DNA from: Trichomonas tenax
Lineage: Eukaryota; Parabasalia; Trichomonadida; Trichomonadidae
Direction: 5' to 3'
Length of the DNA: 41,712 bases
Assembly (NCBI GenBank): GCA_023091735.1
Contig: JALKBU010000417.1
Location: 1-41,712 of the forward strand
Shown here piece by piece: positions 29,369 to 38,861 of the stretch. The notes beneath the pieces are model-generated. The model was not told the DNA's origin. It saw only the letters and a list, made by a program, of their open reading frames with translations, and made no database searches. Position 1 is the first letter of the stretch; each line of letters starts with the position of its first letter. Made by a program: the position numbers and the translations under genes.

Positions 29369-30181
29369 ATGCTTCCAGTTGTGTCTGAGCCTGGAGAGAT
29401 TGATTGGTACCATGAAATTGCTAAGGGAGGTGGTGAAGGCGATGTCTTTCCCTACAAATCCGAGAGTTTTCCATCTGGATACTGCATTAAAATGTTTCTC
29501 AAAAAATGCAAGAAATACTTAAAGAAACTTAAGGACTTCCTCAAGAAAACCAGTAGTTACAATCTTTCATGCATTGTTGAGTGCGTGGGAATCGCTTACA
29601 TAGATCATACTGAATATTGTCACGAAGGCATTATTATGAAGCGTTATGAAGGTGACCTCCACTCATATATGCTATTTCTCAACTATCCTGAGTATCATAA
29701 TGGTCAATTCAAGATGTATCGCAGCAAGATCGAAATTATACAGCAAATGATCGAGCTACTCATGGAATTCCATAGCATTGGCTACATATGTGGTGACCTC
29801 AAGCTCGAAAACTTCCTTATTGACACTGATACAGGCAGAATCGTAATTGCTGACTTTGGAGATGCAAAACTTCACGGAGAAGATATTAGAATGTGCTCAA
29901 CACTATACTTTGCACCAGAGCTTCAATATTCGCTCAGAGTAACAAAGGCAACAGACATTTTTGCCCTCGGAGTCGCAATTTTCCTTCTTTTATACGGCAA
30001 TTATCCTTTCCCATACGATAATAGACGTAACATCACATCCTATAACATGATAAGAGAATTCTGCACAGTTTATCCTACTTCAATTGAGTTGGATAGTTTA
30101 ATCAAGGGTTTACTCGATGTGGATCCATACAACCGCTTGTTTTTCTTCCAAAACTATGCTAGATTTTGTTTCATTCGCTAA
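29369..30181 (+). CDS. divergent protein kinase (non-RD)
   Basis: This is a 270-aa single-domain kinase. A degenerate glycine loop (AKGGGEGDVF, 18-27), the beta-3 Lys (YCIKMF, K41), ICGDLKLENFL (CGD at 141-143, so His-Arg of HRD is replaced but the catalytic Asp, Lys145 and Asn148 remain), DFG (162-164), FAPEL (APE 182-184) and ATDIFALGVAIF are visible. The protein is short after subdomain IX (DVDPYNRL) and ends soon after the expected final Arg, so subdomain XI is minimal. The Lys/Asp/Asn set suggests it can still bind ATP. Loss of the Arg before the catalytic Asp means activity would not depend on activation-loop phosphorylation in the usual way. The substrate is unknown. Confidence 0.85.
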   Translation: MLPVVSEPGEIDWYHEIAKGGGEGDVFPYKSESFPSGYCIKMFLKKCKKYLKKLKDFLKKTSSYNLSCIVECVGIAYIDHTEYCHEGIIMKRYEGDLHSYMLFLNYPEYHNGQFKMYRSKIEIIQQMIELLMEFHSIGYICGDLKLENFLIDTDTGRIVIADFGDAKLHGEDIRMCSTLYFAPELQYSLRVTKATDIFALGVAIFLLLYGNYPFPYDNRRNITSYNMIREFCTVYPTSIELDSLIKGLLDVDPYNRLFFFQNYARFCFIR

Positions 30182-30457
30182 CCTCATCCTTTTATTTACT
30201 ATTATGTGATTTTAATTATTAAATTTTTATTATTATCATTTTCAATCAAAGATATTTATACAGCATTCACTTCATATCAATGGAAACGCATTTATGAATG
30301 AGTATATCATCAAATCACGAAAATGATTTAATATTCAATAAAATTTAAACTGTGTTTTTCACGAATGAAAATTTGCATTGATGTAATAGTTTTGACATTC
30401 TCATGAAGGATAAAAAAGTATATTTTTGATGATAATGCAAACAAACAAAAAAAATAT

Positions 30458-33400
30458 TTACTTTCGACTGGATCTGGCCCAAGTAGGGACTATGATCCTT
30501 GCGCGGCCATTTCCTGGCAATATTGATGGATTCTCGCCTGGTTGGAGGAAGTGGATTGGCTGAATAATGAGTGAATCCATGTATTGACCTCTCTGTAAAA
30601 CATTGTTATAATTATTGGGAGCAATCTCATTCTTTGGAATAAACTTAAGAAGCTCAGGTATTGGATTTAACTCATGAGATCCTTTTGAGTATAGCTTTAT
30701 AACTTCCTCTTTAGTTGTGATCTCATTCTGTAGAATAACAGAAGGTCTGACGTGATCAGGTGTGTTTCTCCTTACGTTGGCTCTGGCTCGCCTCGCTGCG
30801 TTTATTGGCTTAATGACAGGAGGTGTTGGGAATCTCTTCATTACAACATATTTGATAACGGAATCATCTTGGGCCTTCTGATTCTGTGGCGCTTGTTGAT
30901 TGATTTCCAAATGCGAATTAACACCATTTGCTAAAAGAATGTCATTTCTTGGAGGAAGTAATGTGTGATAATTCTTGTGATTCATTGAGAATCCTTTGTC
31001 GATCTCGAAGAAGTTCCTTCTGTATTCATCTGGATATAATGCTGGATCGATGATTGCCTTGTTTTGATTTGGTAAAACGAGTGGCTGGAATAAATTACGT
31101 TCATTATAAGCGAATGGATTTTCTTTCTTTTTACCGTAAACTGAAGCAACACTTGCTCGTTCGTTTCCACGCTGATAGTTACATTTGAAAGCATTAGAAT
31201 TCGAACTACCATCGATGGAATCTGGTGCAGAAGGAACTAAGATTGATTCGAATGCTGTCAATGAATTCGATTTCTCTAATGCTATGTTAATGTCAGAATT
31301 AGAAATCTGTATTTCTTTCTGGGATCTGCACTTTTGGTCTTCAATCCTATCTCTTATTCTCTTCATAGACTTTGGATTTGCAACTTTTCCTGTTGGCTGC
31401 GAAACTTGGTGCTTTGCGGCATTCTTTGATTTCTCCATCGCTGCTGTTTTAATGCTTGGATCAAGAATATCTTCGAGCTTTGGAACTTCTGGCTGACTTG
31501 CATATAGAATGTTCGTGCTTGGAGTTGGATTTTTGTTCTTCAGCAAGTTTTTAGTTGATTTTGTCTTTTTATCTCTTGATTTGCCTTTGGATTGACTATC
31601 TTTTGAGCTTTCATCTTTACTGATTCTTCTTGGAGCTCTTTTGCTCTTAACACTGCCCTCTTTCACGAAAACGTCTGGTTCTTCGTTTTCAACCAATTCT
31701 TGTTGTTCGACAGCTTCTTCGATTTCATCGTATTCATTGTCACTGCTTGAATTCTTGACGGATTTCGGTGACTGATGTGTTGATTTGAAAGATTCTTCGG
31801 TGATATGTCTTTCAATTCTTTCATTTCGAACTAAAATTGCATCTCTCATTGTTGCATCACTTACTGACGAGTTTCTGAACATTCCTGAAGCTAAAATATC
31901 GACAATTCTATTGAAATTATCGAGTTGTGGAACTTCTTTGTCAATTTCTTTTCCAAAGACGATTTCTCCTTTAATTATCATTACATCGTTATCAACTGAG
32001 AGGATAACATCACGCTTTCCATTCAATATCTCTGTTGCATAAATTGAATTATCGAGAATTATTGTTGCCAAACAAGTGTCAACGTAATTGAAGTAATTGA
32101 CTGTTCCATCGATAGATGTTGAAACCCAAAACGTTTCTCCGAAAGTCATTGATGTGATATTTGTCTCATGCATTGAGATTGTTGTTTCTCGAAGTAAATT
32201 CTTAATCATTTCAAATCTGGATATTTTGCCATTGTCGCGGCCGATGTAGAGAATGTTGTTATGCATCTTAATGAGTCCTTCCGTATTTATTTTCTTTCTC
32301 AAAACTAAATTAAAGTTTTGAACATTGTATACAACTATTTCATCATCAGACACGGCTATGACGTACTGCCCATCAAAATGAACACTCTTGATCACAACTG
32401 GAATCGGATAAACTTGAATTCGATTTGTAATGTTCAAATCCTCGTAATTAAGCACAAGAAGCTCACCGTTTGTAGTACCAGCAATATACGATACATCTCC
32501 GGTCTTAATATTTAATTGCGCAAATGATGTTATTTCATATTCGAAAGTTGATTTAAATTGGATTGGCGATGAAAATGCGTCATAAACATGTAATTTTCGG
32601 TCTTTTGTGAGTATAAATATATTATCTCGCTTTGTATTTTTCTGATTTCCGCGATCATAAAATATTTTAACAATATCTGAGTTTATTTCGGGCTTAAACT
32701 CAGTTAAAATAGCTTTGTTCTTTGGGCTGATGAATTGAATTGTATTGTTGCTGGATAAAGCCAAAATTCTTGCGGCATTATTAGTTTTTTGAACGCGATT
32801 TAATTGTTTAAACGGTCCTAAATTCTGCTCCCAGATTTTCCACGGTATGTTGATCTGTTCGCAGTAGATTGTAGAGCCGCTTACTCTGTAAATCCTCGGA
32901 AAAGTTCCTGAAACGAAGAAAATTCTTGAAATTGGCTGTCTTGCGGAATAACATCTCCAGAACTTCCCAGATTTGATGTTCATAAGAAAGAAATCTTGTT
33001 TCGATGTGATGAATAAAATATCATTTTTGGAAAAGTAAAAAGCAGTCATGAATCTCTCATTTTGTAGTTTGAAACACTTAAACACCGTTTGGTTCTTTTT
33101 GTGAATCGTGAGTTTTTCATCATTCAGTGTTAAAATCTTGAATGAAAATGGATTCAATGAAATTGGTGTAAATTCTGACAGTTTGTCATTGGTTATTTGG
33201 TAATAGGATCCGTTCATCTTGTAGGACCTAATGCCCGAATCGGTAGGAATCATTAATAATTCATTGAAATAATCAAATTGTGGCTGAGTGAGTGTTAAAA
33301 AGTTGTAATCATCTAAGAAATGAGCTATTTGGCATATTTTGAATCCAGCCATTTGAAGATTTCCTTTAGATAAGTTTGAATCAAATAAAAAACTCCAAAC

Positions 33401-33772
33401 TCTAACTCCAGAGCCGATTGTAAGGAATATATTGGACTTAGAAGAGTATAAAATATGGTAAACTTTCTCTTGGTTTGTCGGAACTTCTTCGGAAACCGGA
33501 TTTTTAATATTTGATTGTAATAATAAGTGGAAATTATGCGATTCCTTCGTAATGCAAACCAATAATTCCTGCTCCTTTATATAACACGAACACTCGCAAC
33601 CTACATCTACAGTTTGTTGTACATTTTCATGATCGAAAACAGTGATTTGTTCAGTAGATGTCGATATATAGAGGCCCTCCGATATATTGTGGATACCATT
33701 GATGCTCCCTGTGCCAACAGTCATCTCAAAAATCGGTGCTATGCCATAATTTAGTTCTAGTTTATTCATCAT
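30458..33772 (-). CDS. large beta-propeller (WD40-like) protein with disordered basic C-terminal half
   Basis: This protein is 1104 aa. Residues 1 to about 610 are a chain of beta-strand repeats with WD40-like features (GSGVRVWSF, GTTNGELLVLNYED, STSIDGTVNYFNYVDT, IGRDNGKISRFEM), enough for one or two propellers but with few canonical WD dipeptides. Residues of about 670-760 are acidic then strongly Lys/Ser-rich and likely disordered (NEYDEIEEAVEQQE; SKGKSRDKKTKSTKN). The last 250 residues are Pro/Asn-rich with some conserved-looking blocks (DPALYPDEYRRNFFEID). This plan resembles large axonemal/flagellar WD proteins, which would fit a flagellated cell, but no diagnostic motif proves it. No TCAYT initiator is seen; TATAAATG sits at the start. 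Confidence 0.8.
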   Translation of the reverse strand: MMNKLELNYGIAPIFEMTVGTGSINGIHNISEGLYISTSTEQITVFDHENVQQTVDVGCECSCYIKEQELLVCITKESHNFHLLLQSNIKNPVSEEVPTNQEKVYHILYSSKSNIFLTIGSGVRVWSFLFDSNLSKGNLQMAGFKICQIAHFLDDYNFLTLTQPQFDYFNELLMIPTDSGIRSYKMNGSYYQITNDKLSEFTPISLNPFSFKILTLNDEKLTIHKKNQTVFKCFKLQNERFMTAFYFSKNDILFITSKQDFFLMNIKSGKFWRCYSARQPISRIFFVSGTFPRIYRVSGSTIYCEQINIPWKIWEQNLGPFKQLNRVQKTNNAARILALSSNNTIQFISPKNKAILTEFKPEINSDIVKIFYDRGNQKNTKRDNIFILTKDRKLHVYDAFSSPIQFKSTFEYEITSFAQLNIKTGDVSYIAGTTNGELLVLNYEDLNITNRIQVYPIPVVIKSVHFDGQYVIAVSDDEIVVYNVQNFNLVLRKKINTEGLIKMHNNILYIGRDNGKISRFEMIKNLLRETTISMHETNITSMTFGETFWVSTSIDGTVNYFNYVDTCLATIILDNSIYATEILNGKRDVILSVDNDVMIIKGEIVFGKEIDKEVPQLDNFNRIVDILASGMFRNSSVSDATMRDAILVRNERIERHITEESFKSTHQSPKSVKNSSSDNEYDEIEEAVEQQELVENEEPDVFVKEGSVKSKRAPRRISKDESSKDSQSKGKSRDKKTKSTKNLLKNKNPTPSTNILYASQPEVPKLEDILDPSIKTAAMEKSKNAAKHQVSQPTGKVANPKSMKRIRDRIEDQKCRSQKEIQISNSDINIALEKSNSLTAFESILVPSAPDSIDGSSNSNAFKCNYQRGNERASVASVYGKKKENPFAYNERNLFQPLVLPNQNKAIIDPALYPDEYRRNFFEIDKGFSMNHKNYHTLLPPRNDILLANGVNSHLEINQQAPQNQKAQDDSVIKYVVMKRFPTPPVIKPINAARRARANVRRNTPDHVRPSVILQNEITTKEEVIKLYSKGSHELNPIPELLKFIPKNEIAPNNYNNVLQRGQYMDSLIIQPIHFLQPGENPSILPGNGRARIIVPTWARSSRK

Positions 33773-34348
33773 TTATAGTTTTTTGGGGTAAAAATAGGGG
33801 GAGGTTAATTATAAGGTTTTGAAAATCAGGGCCTCAAAAAAATTAAAAGGGCCTGAAGTTAAAATATTTTCAATTGAAATTTTCGCATCATTTTTTATGA
33901 TTGATTCGAGATAGAAACTTTTTATACATTACGAATTATTATTTATTTTCGAAAAATACTTAGTCAATTTTTAGAAAGAAGCGAAATTTCATATTTTCGA
34001 CACAAAAAATTAAGTGTGATAAATGCACCCACTAGGTTTGTTAAAGAGCCGCAGGACATGTTTAAAGGTGTCAGCATGGGCTAACTAATCAAGGAATTTT
34101 CGATTTTTAACTATTCTACGCCTTTTTTTGAAATTGGTCTAACAGGTTACGGGACCCCATAACAAATTAACCACCACATTGCCATGGCATGATCCCAATA
34201 GACTATTTGTATTAATAGTAAAGGCTAGATTTACATCATTACAATTTTTTATCATTAGACAATGGATTCAGACCTTTTCTGCGAAATATCTTAGAAGTGT
34301 AAAAGAAAACAAAATATTTTATAACATATATCACGCTTAATAATGAAA
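33773..34348. other. intergenic spacer with two GC-richer patches
   Basis: No gene is supported. Patches at about 34020-34080 and 34140-34200 are less AT-rich than the rest but show no ORF, tRNA or snRNA signature I can name. They may be remnants. Confidence 0.35.
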
Positions 34349-35071
34349 TTAAAAGTATGTGATCGTTTCTTGAGACATTGTCTGTGGGACCATCGAGATA
34401 GGGAACCCGCCATTACTAGCGGCGTGTCTACTACCTTTCAATGCACTTAAAGAAGAGCTTGAAAATCTATGATTACAGGTGATTGGAGTTACAATATCCC
34501 TTACATAGAGACTATTGCTTCTCTTAAGTTCACCATTCGTAACGAAATTCTTGTCCCTCATCGGTACATATCCGCCGTGGCAGAGATCTTTATGTTCTTT
34601 TATGAATCTGCAGTAGCCACCCTCTAAAACAAATATATACGGGAACGATAGTTTTGGATACTCGTTGACTTTTCTATCATACTCTCTGAATAAATTCATG
34701 AACCTTGGTCCTCGATCCTGCGAGAACTCGCAGTGGAAGACGACCCAGGTATTTGTATTTTTGTATTTGTCGAATAGGCTAAACAAGTGTCTTCTGGTAT
34801 TAACATTTTGTGCTGAAACGATGTGTCCACCGTTATATTCATATGGAAATCTGCAGTCTATGATCAACAGCTGGTCATACATATAATGCTCAGGATGCTC
34901 CATCATCATCCTCAGATCTGAACCTTTGATTCGCTTTGGGTTAACATCCTTGGTAAGATTATCGCATTCGGTAACTTCAGGTAACGAAACAGACGAATCG
35001 TCGTCATCAAAATCAAGGAAGTTCGGAATAGGTAAGTTCATGATGGAAAGGTGTGGTAGGGATTTCATCAT
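34349..35071 (-). CDS. Cdc25-type dual-specificity phosphatase (rhodanese fold)
   Basis: This is a 240-aa protein with the Cdc25 catalytic domain in the rhodanese fold. Hallmarks are LLIIDCRFPYEYNGGHI (68-84, with the structural IDCRFxYEY/GGHI motif), VVFHCEFSQDRGPRFM (110-125, the CX5R loop with nucleophile C114 and R120), LEGGY (149-153) and GGYVPM (166-171), a conserved element after the catalytic domain. Cdc25 removes inhibitory phosphates from CDKs at mitotic entry. The N-terminal regulatory part is only about 50 residues, against hundreds in animals. The Ser-rich tail (FSSSSLSALKGS) may carry regulation. The DNA upstream has CTTGTAAACTTTTC, the TGTAAAC word shared with other genes here. 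Confidence 0.92.
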   Translation of the reverse strand: MMKSLPHLSIMNLPIPNFLDFDDDDSSVSLPEVTECDNLTKDVNPKRIKGSDLRMMMEHPEHYMYDQLLIIDCRFPYEYNGGHIVSAQNVNTRRHLFSLFDKYKNTNTWVVFHCEFSQDRGPRFMNLFREYDRKVNEYPKLSFPYIFVLEGGYCRFIKEHKDLCHGGYVPMRDKNFVTNGELKRSNSLYVRDIVTPITCNHRFSSSSLSALKGSRHAASNGGFPISMVPQTMSQETITYF

Positions 35072-35946
35072 GAACTTACTTTTTTAATTTTTTTGATTGA
35101 AAAGTTTACAAGAATTTTTGTGAGGTATTTATTTTTTTTTGAAATATTTACATCAAAATTTTGAGAAGTCTAAATCTCCACTAAACGAATAATAGCAAAC
35201 TACTCCCACTGCATCACATTTTTATTGGGCTTTTGATTTGAATGTTGATTCATATTCATCTTTTGATAGCTGAGAATCCGCCGCGTAAAAAATGGGAAAC
35301 GACCACATCATTCAAACTTTTTTATTCATTTTATTCCTCTATAAGAAAAAATATATGAAATGATCAATAATATTTTTGAGATTACCTTTTAAGGGCGTAA
35401 AATCAATTTTATAAAAGCGGCCAATTTTCTTATATTTGGAAAGTACCCAACGAGATATACATGAACGAATTTGTTTTATAAATCAATTGATTCAAAAGTG
35501 CCTTTTTATTTTTATTATTTTAAGCGCTTCAGTGACACAAAAAGGCCGAATTTGATAATTTTTTGTTGACTTTTGTGAATTTCAGTTTAAAATTTTGCGA
35601 TTTTGGGTTAGACTTTTGAGAGAATTGAGCTTCGCTCAATTCTCTCAAAAGTCTAACCCAAAATCGTCAATCTTGATTTCTTGAATTTTTCAAACGGCTT
35701 TCCATCAAGATCAAATTCAAAGCCATAACAAATTATTTCTAGCAACTCATTGAATTTGAATTTATTATTTATGCCTATTATGATACAGCATTTTTAAGTC
35801 AAATTATTGTTTGTCAAAACCGCTTTGTAAACAAATGGCTCTAGTCATGAAGGCGTTCTTTTGCTATATAAACTCCAACCTTTTCAATCGCTCACTAGCT
35901 TGATCTATAAACCAATTAATTCTACACCTTCCATCTTACCAGAAAC
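35072..35946. other. AT-rich spacer containing a perfect palindrome
   Basis: No gene is supported. It includes the promoter side of the Cdc25 gene and the 69-bp palindrome listed separately. Confidence 0.4.
35598..35666. repeat. perfect 33-bp inverted repeat with 3-nt loop
   Basis: The arms 35598-35630 and 35634-35666 are perfectly complementary over all 33 bp around the loop TTC. The tip reads GAGC-TTC-GCTC, so the core is GCTTCGC (GCGAAGC on the other strand). The absence of any mismatch suggests a recent origin or selection on the structure. Confidence 0.97.
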
Positions 35947-36015
35947 ATGAAAAGCTTTACTTATTCCAAAATAATTTCGTTGACAGTTTTAATACTTTCA
36001 TTCTTTCAAGTTTGA
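35947..36015 (+). pseudogene. signal-peptide-like 22-aa ORF, possible start of a broken secreted-protein gene
   Basis: The ATG opens a 22-codon frame with a basic start and a long hydrophobic core (SLTVLILSFF), the shape of an eukaryotic signal peptide, ended by TGA. A TATATAAA-like word and a pyrimidine-rich leader with TCACTAG lie about 40-75 nt upstream. Downstream sequence in another frame is open for about 20 codons only. This may be a remnant of a secreted protein or chance. Confidence 0.25.
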
Positions 36016-36478
36016 AACTCATTCCTATCGTCAGGAATGTCTCGACATTTTACTCCATTTGATATTATCTTCTTAACTAATTTATCATTAATGCAAAACT
36101 TTTACAAATTGAAGAATATCTTTCTAACATGGAGTAGTATACAGATTGTGATTTTTCGAGGTAATCCAAAAATTTGGCTAACCTTGAAAAATCAGCAATC
36201 TGAGAATATCCATAATTATAATTTCCCCAATAAATAAAATAAACAATTTTCCTATAATTTATATTGAAATCCCAATAATTTCTATAATTTGTTATTAAAA
36301 TGTATTGGTTAATTAATAATCTAAATTCTTATTGTTATGATTTATTAATAATTTCCTATAAATTGATGAAATTAAAAAATTAATATATATTTTCTCTAAT
36401 AAATAATTATGACAACAATCCAAAATCTTTATTGTAATAATATTCAGAATACAAATTTAATATGTAATATTTCAACAA
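36016..36478. other. extremely AT-rich spacer
   Basis: This is a spacer of A/T runs built on repeated AATTT/TTATT words. It contains one open ATG frame (36037-36237) with random composition, not supported as a gene. It marks the left edge of the accessory region. Confidence 0.4.
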
Positions 36479-36679
36479 ATGATAAAAAAATTAACTGAAT
36501 TACTCACAAAGATAACACGGAAATATATGTATCAGAAAAAACGTCAGGAATATATTAAATATTGTGATTATTTACAACATCAAGAAAATTTAGAAGGTTA
36601 TGATAAACATTATGATGATGTATTTATAGAACATTATATAAGTAGAGATTTTGATGAAAATTATCATGAAGAATTTTAA
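36479..36679 (+). CDS. possible small Maverick-associated ORF (66 aa)
   Basis: This is an ATG-started 66-codon frame with a Lys-rich first half and an acidic second half (HYDDVFIEHYISRDFDENYH). Its A/T-ending codon use matches the neighbouring Maverick-like fragments rather than the host genes. It is unrecognised. It could be an intact small gene or a fragment. Confidence 0.35.
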   Translation: MIKKLTELLTKITRKYMYQKKRQEYIKYCDYLQHQENLEGYDKHYDDVFIEHYISRDFDENYHEEF

Positions 36680-37057
36680 AAACATTTATCAAAATTTATT
36701 GTTGTTGTCACATTTCGAAATACGTAAACTTTACATAATAACGATGACGATAACTTTACATGCGCAAAATTGAATGCATGATTTCCCCTCATTTTTTTTG
36801 TGAGATTTGTCTCAAAACCCTTGATTTCCTATCAAATATTTTTCTGAAGTTTACACAGATTTACAAATAGTTTACAAATGGTTATAACTAAATGTGCTGC
36901 GTAACAAAAGTGCCAATTCAAATAAATGTGACAATAAGGTTTAATCTAAAAGTGACAAAAATATGACAATAAAAAATACAAAAATTTACATGTCAAAATT
37001 AATTTGGAAAATTTGGGATATTTATAAAAATTTTATATTTTATATTTTTATTAAATA
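36680..37057. other. AT-rich leader region of the polymerase pseudogene
   Basis: There is no gene here. It includes several GTGACAA words (about 36925-36970) and one TTTACATGTCAAA (36985-36997), the same word as in the ends of the 697-bp element. Confidence 0.35.
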
Positions 37058-38148
37058 ATGTCCCGAATCACTCACGAACAAATTATTAAAGTTTTAAATA
37101 CTTATCACATTGAAAAACATCCTTAAAATAATTGTAATTATAATTTTTCCCAATATAAGAAACTGTTAAAAAATCTCGGATATACTGGTGATATTTATAA
37201 TTATAATTCCGTTAAAGAATTTCATAATAGATTAAATAAACAAAAACGTGAATTTTATCCAGAAAGAACTTTTAACGATGAATATTATGTTATCGATAAT
37301 GAAAAATTACTGAATTTGAATCAGAAATTAATAATGAAATTAAAGATCAAAAATTTACAGAGGAATATCTAAACGATATGAATCCACCAGATATTTCTAA
37401 TGATGCTAATTATATTAATCAATTAGAGAAAATTTCTAATGAAAATCACGAGAAAATTGTTCCACAAAATATCTAAAGAAAATCTAAAGTTAGTAAAATA
37501 GTTGAAAATCTTGATAATAATCCATTTGGATATAAATTGGATTTATCACAATTCGAAACTAATGATTTACCATTAGTTGGTGAAAAACTTAAAGAATTTT
37601 ATCATAAACATATTTCATCGCAATCTTTAGATACGCATATTTTGATACATTATAAGGTTAATGGATTAGAAAAATCACAACCAATCGATAACGCTTTATT
37701 TATGGAAAGATTTGAAAATTTATTAAATGGTAATTACGTATATAAATTAGAAGAATTACCGGCAAATGCTTCAGATGATGGTACTGAAATATATTTAGAA
37801 TTTTTTTGATGAGATTAATTTTACAAAACATGAAAAAATAGATAAACCTAAAAATATGAATGAAAGTAATTTTTGGCCATATAGGTTATCCAAGAAATAT
37901 TCATTATTAGCAGATACATTAAAACGTTATCAGATATTTACATCATTAACTAATCCAAATGGTTCAATTCGTAAAGAATTACGATATAATTGCTTAATAT
38001 ATGCGTTATCTTATGTAATTACTGATGAAAATATCTTAATGGAAATATCTAATAAATTTCTCGATAGTAAATATTGTCCAATAAACGTTTTAGCTAAGAT
38101 CTGTGATGAATATAAATTGATATTCCTTAGTACATCTCAAACCGCTTG
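37058..38148 (+). pseudogene. N-terminal part of a Maverick-type protein-primed DNA polymerase B, multiply disrupted
   Basis: Coding-like sequence runs from an ATG at 37058 to about 38140 with uniform A/T-rich codon use. It is broken by in-frame TAA codons (37124-37126 and 37474-37476), a frameshift near 37310, and a one-base shift at a run of seven T (37801-37807). The last piece (from about 37856) contains RYNCLIYAL, followed about 30 residues later by a CPINVLAKICDEYKL segment. This resembles the conserved N-terminal domain preceding the polymerase core in Polinton/Maverick PolB proteins. The exonuclease and polymerase motifs themselves are absent: the gene is cut off at the junction with the capsid-like fragment. 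The assignment is by pattern and moderate. Confidence 0.5.
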
Positions 38149-38488
38149 AAAGATCTGATGCCACTAACTGGTACTGTAAATATCTTGCGCCAAGTGTTGA
38201 AATAACTTGATCTGGTATATTTTTACCATTAACTGTTAATTGGACATTATCATAAATAGGATTTTCAAATACAGTATAATCGTTATTATGTTTAGGGAAC
38301 ATCACTGAAATACATGTTACTTTATTCAATGGCATGTTAACTGTTGATTGGACACCAGCTTCTGTAGCAGCTAATGGGAATACGTTATATTCTATTTCTT
38401 GTGATGGAATAATTAATGGTGAATTTGTTAATTGGTTAAGAATTAATAATAAAGCATTAGTTAGTAATAAGATGTTCGCATTATCCAC
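38090..38488 (-). pseudogene. C-terminal fragment of a Maverick/Polinton-like major capsid protein
   Basis: An open frame of 132 codons on the minus strand reads into the polymerase fragment, so its last 10-20 codons are probably not original. Its start codon lies inside a GC-rich hairpin and is fortuitous. The segment with NDYTVFENPIYDNVQLTVNG and STLGARYLQYQL resembles the last beta-strands of double jelly-roll capsid proteins of Polintons. Only the C-terminal quarter of such a protein could be present, so it cannot assemble a capsid. Confidence 0.4.
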
Positions 38489-38517
38489 GGCTTCGCCGCG
38501 TCTACTGCGAACATCTT
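38469..38517. repeat. two-tier hairpin capped by GCTTCGC
   Basis: The outer arms AAGATGTTCGCA (38469-38480) and TGCGAACATCTT (38506-38517) pair perfectly over 12 bp. An inner CGGCTTCGCCG (38488-38498) forms a second stem. It sits exactly at the edge of the capsid-like fragment. Confidence 0.9.
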
Positions 38518-38693
38518 TTTATATTATATTTACGATAGAGTTAATTTTACAAATTAGGGTCCCCCATATAGAGAATAAATTTTTGAATTACTTACAAAAT
38601 TAACGTTAAAATTAATTTTGAAACTCCTGACTATATAGAATCTATTCAGTTTTTGAAATAATTTATGACAAACTAACTAACTAAGAAAAGAAA

Positions 38694-38723
38694 GCGAAGG
38701 GCTTCGCCCACGCCCTAAAGGGC
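38694..38723. repeat. pair of small GC-rich hairpins
   Basis: GGGCTTCGCCC (38699-38709) is followed by GCCCTAAAGGGC (38712-38723). The first can alternatively pair as GCGAAG with CTTCGC (38694-38707). They lie about 140-170 bp beyond the stop codon of the fibre gene on its strand. Confidence 0.85.
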
Positions 38724-38724
38724 A

Positions 38725-38847
38725 AGGATTTATGAAGTAGGAAATTTTGAAAAATAATTTTAGTGGTTATGAGAGAAAATTGATGTTTTACGTTACTTTA
38801 TAAGTCAAGATTAGGATTTATGAAGTAAGAAATTTGAAAAATAATTT
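38725..38847. repeat. 35-bp direct repeat between hairpins and fibre gene
   Basis: The units 38725-38760 and 38813-38847 both read AGGATTTATGAAGTA(G/A)GAAA followed by a TTTGAAAAATAATTT tail, differing by one substitution and one indel. They are in the 3' region of the fibre gene. Confidence 0.85.
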
Positions 38848-38861
38848 CAAAATAAACTTAT

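Noticed and set aside
30458..33772. Canonical WD40 annotation with a fixed repeat count
   Set aside because: Strand pattern supports propellers, but too few GH/WD dipeptides are present to count repeats honestly.
34020..34200. snRNA-like patch (CTACGCCTTTTTTTG resembles the U5 loop)
   Set aside because: No supporting stem around the loop and no Sm-site context; the match is too short.
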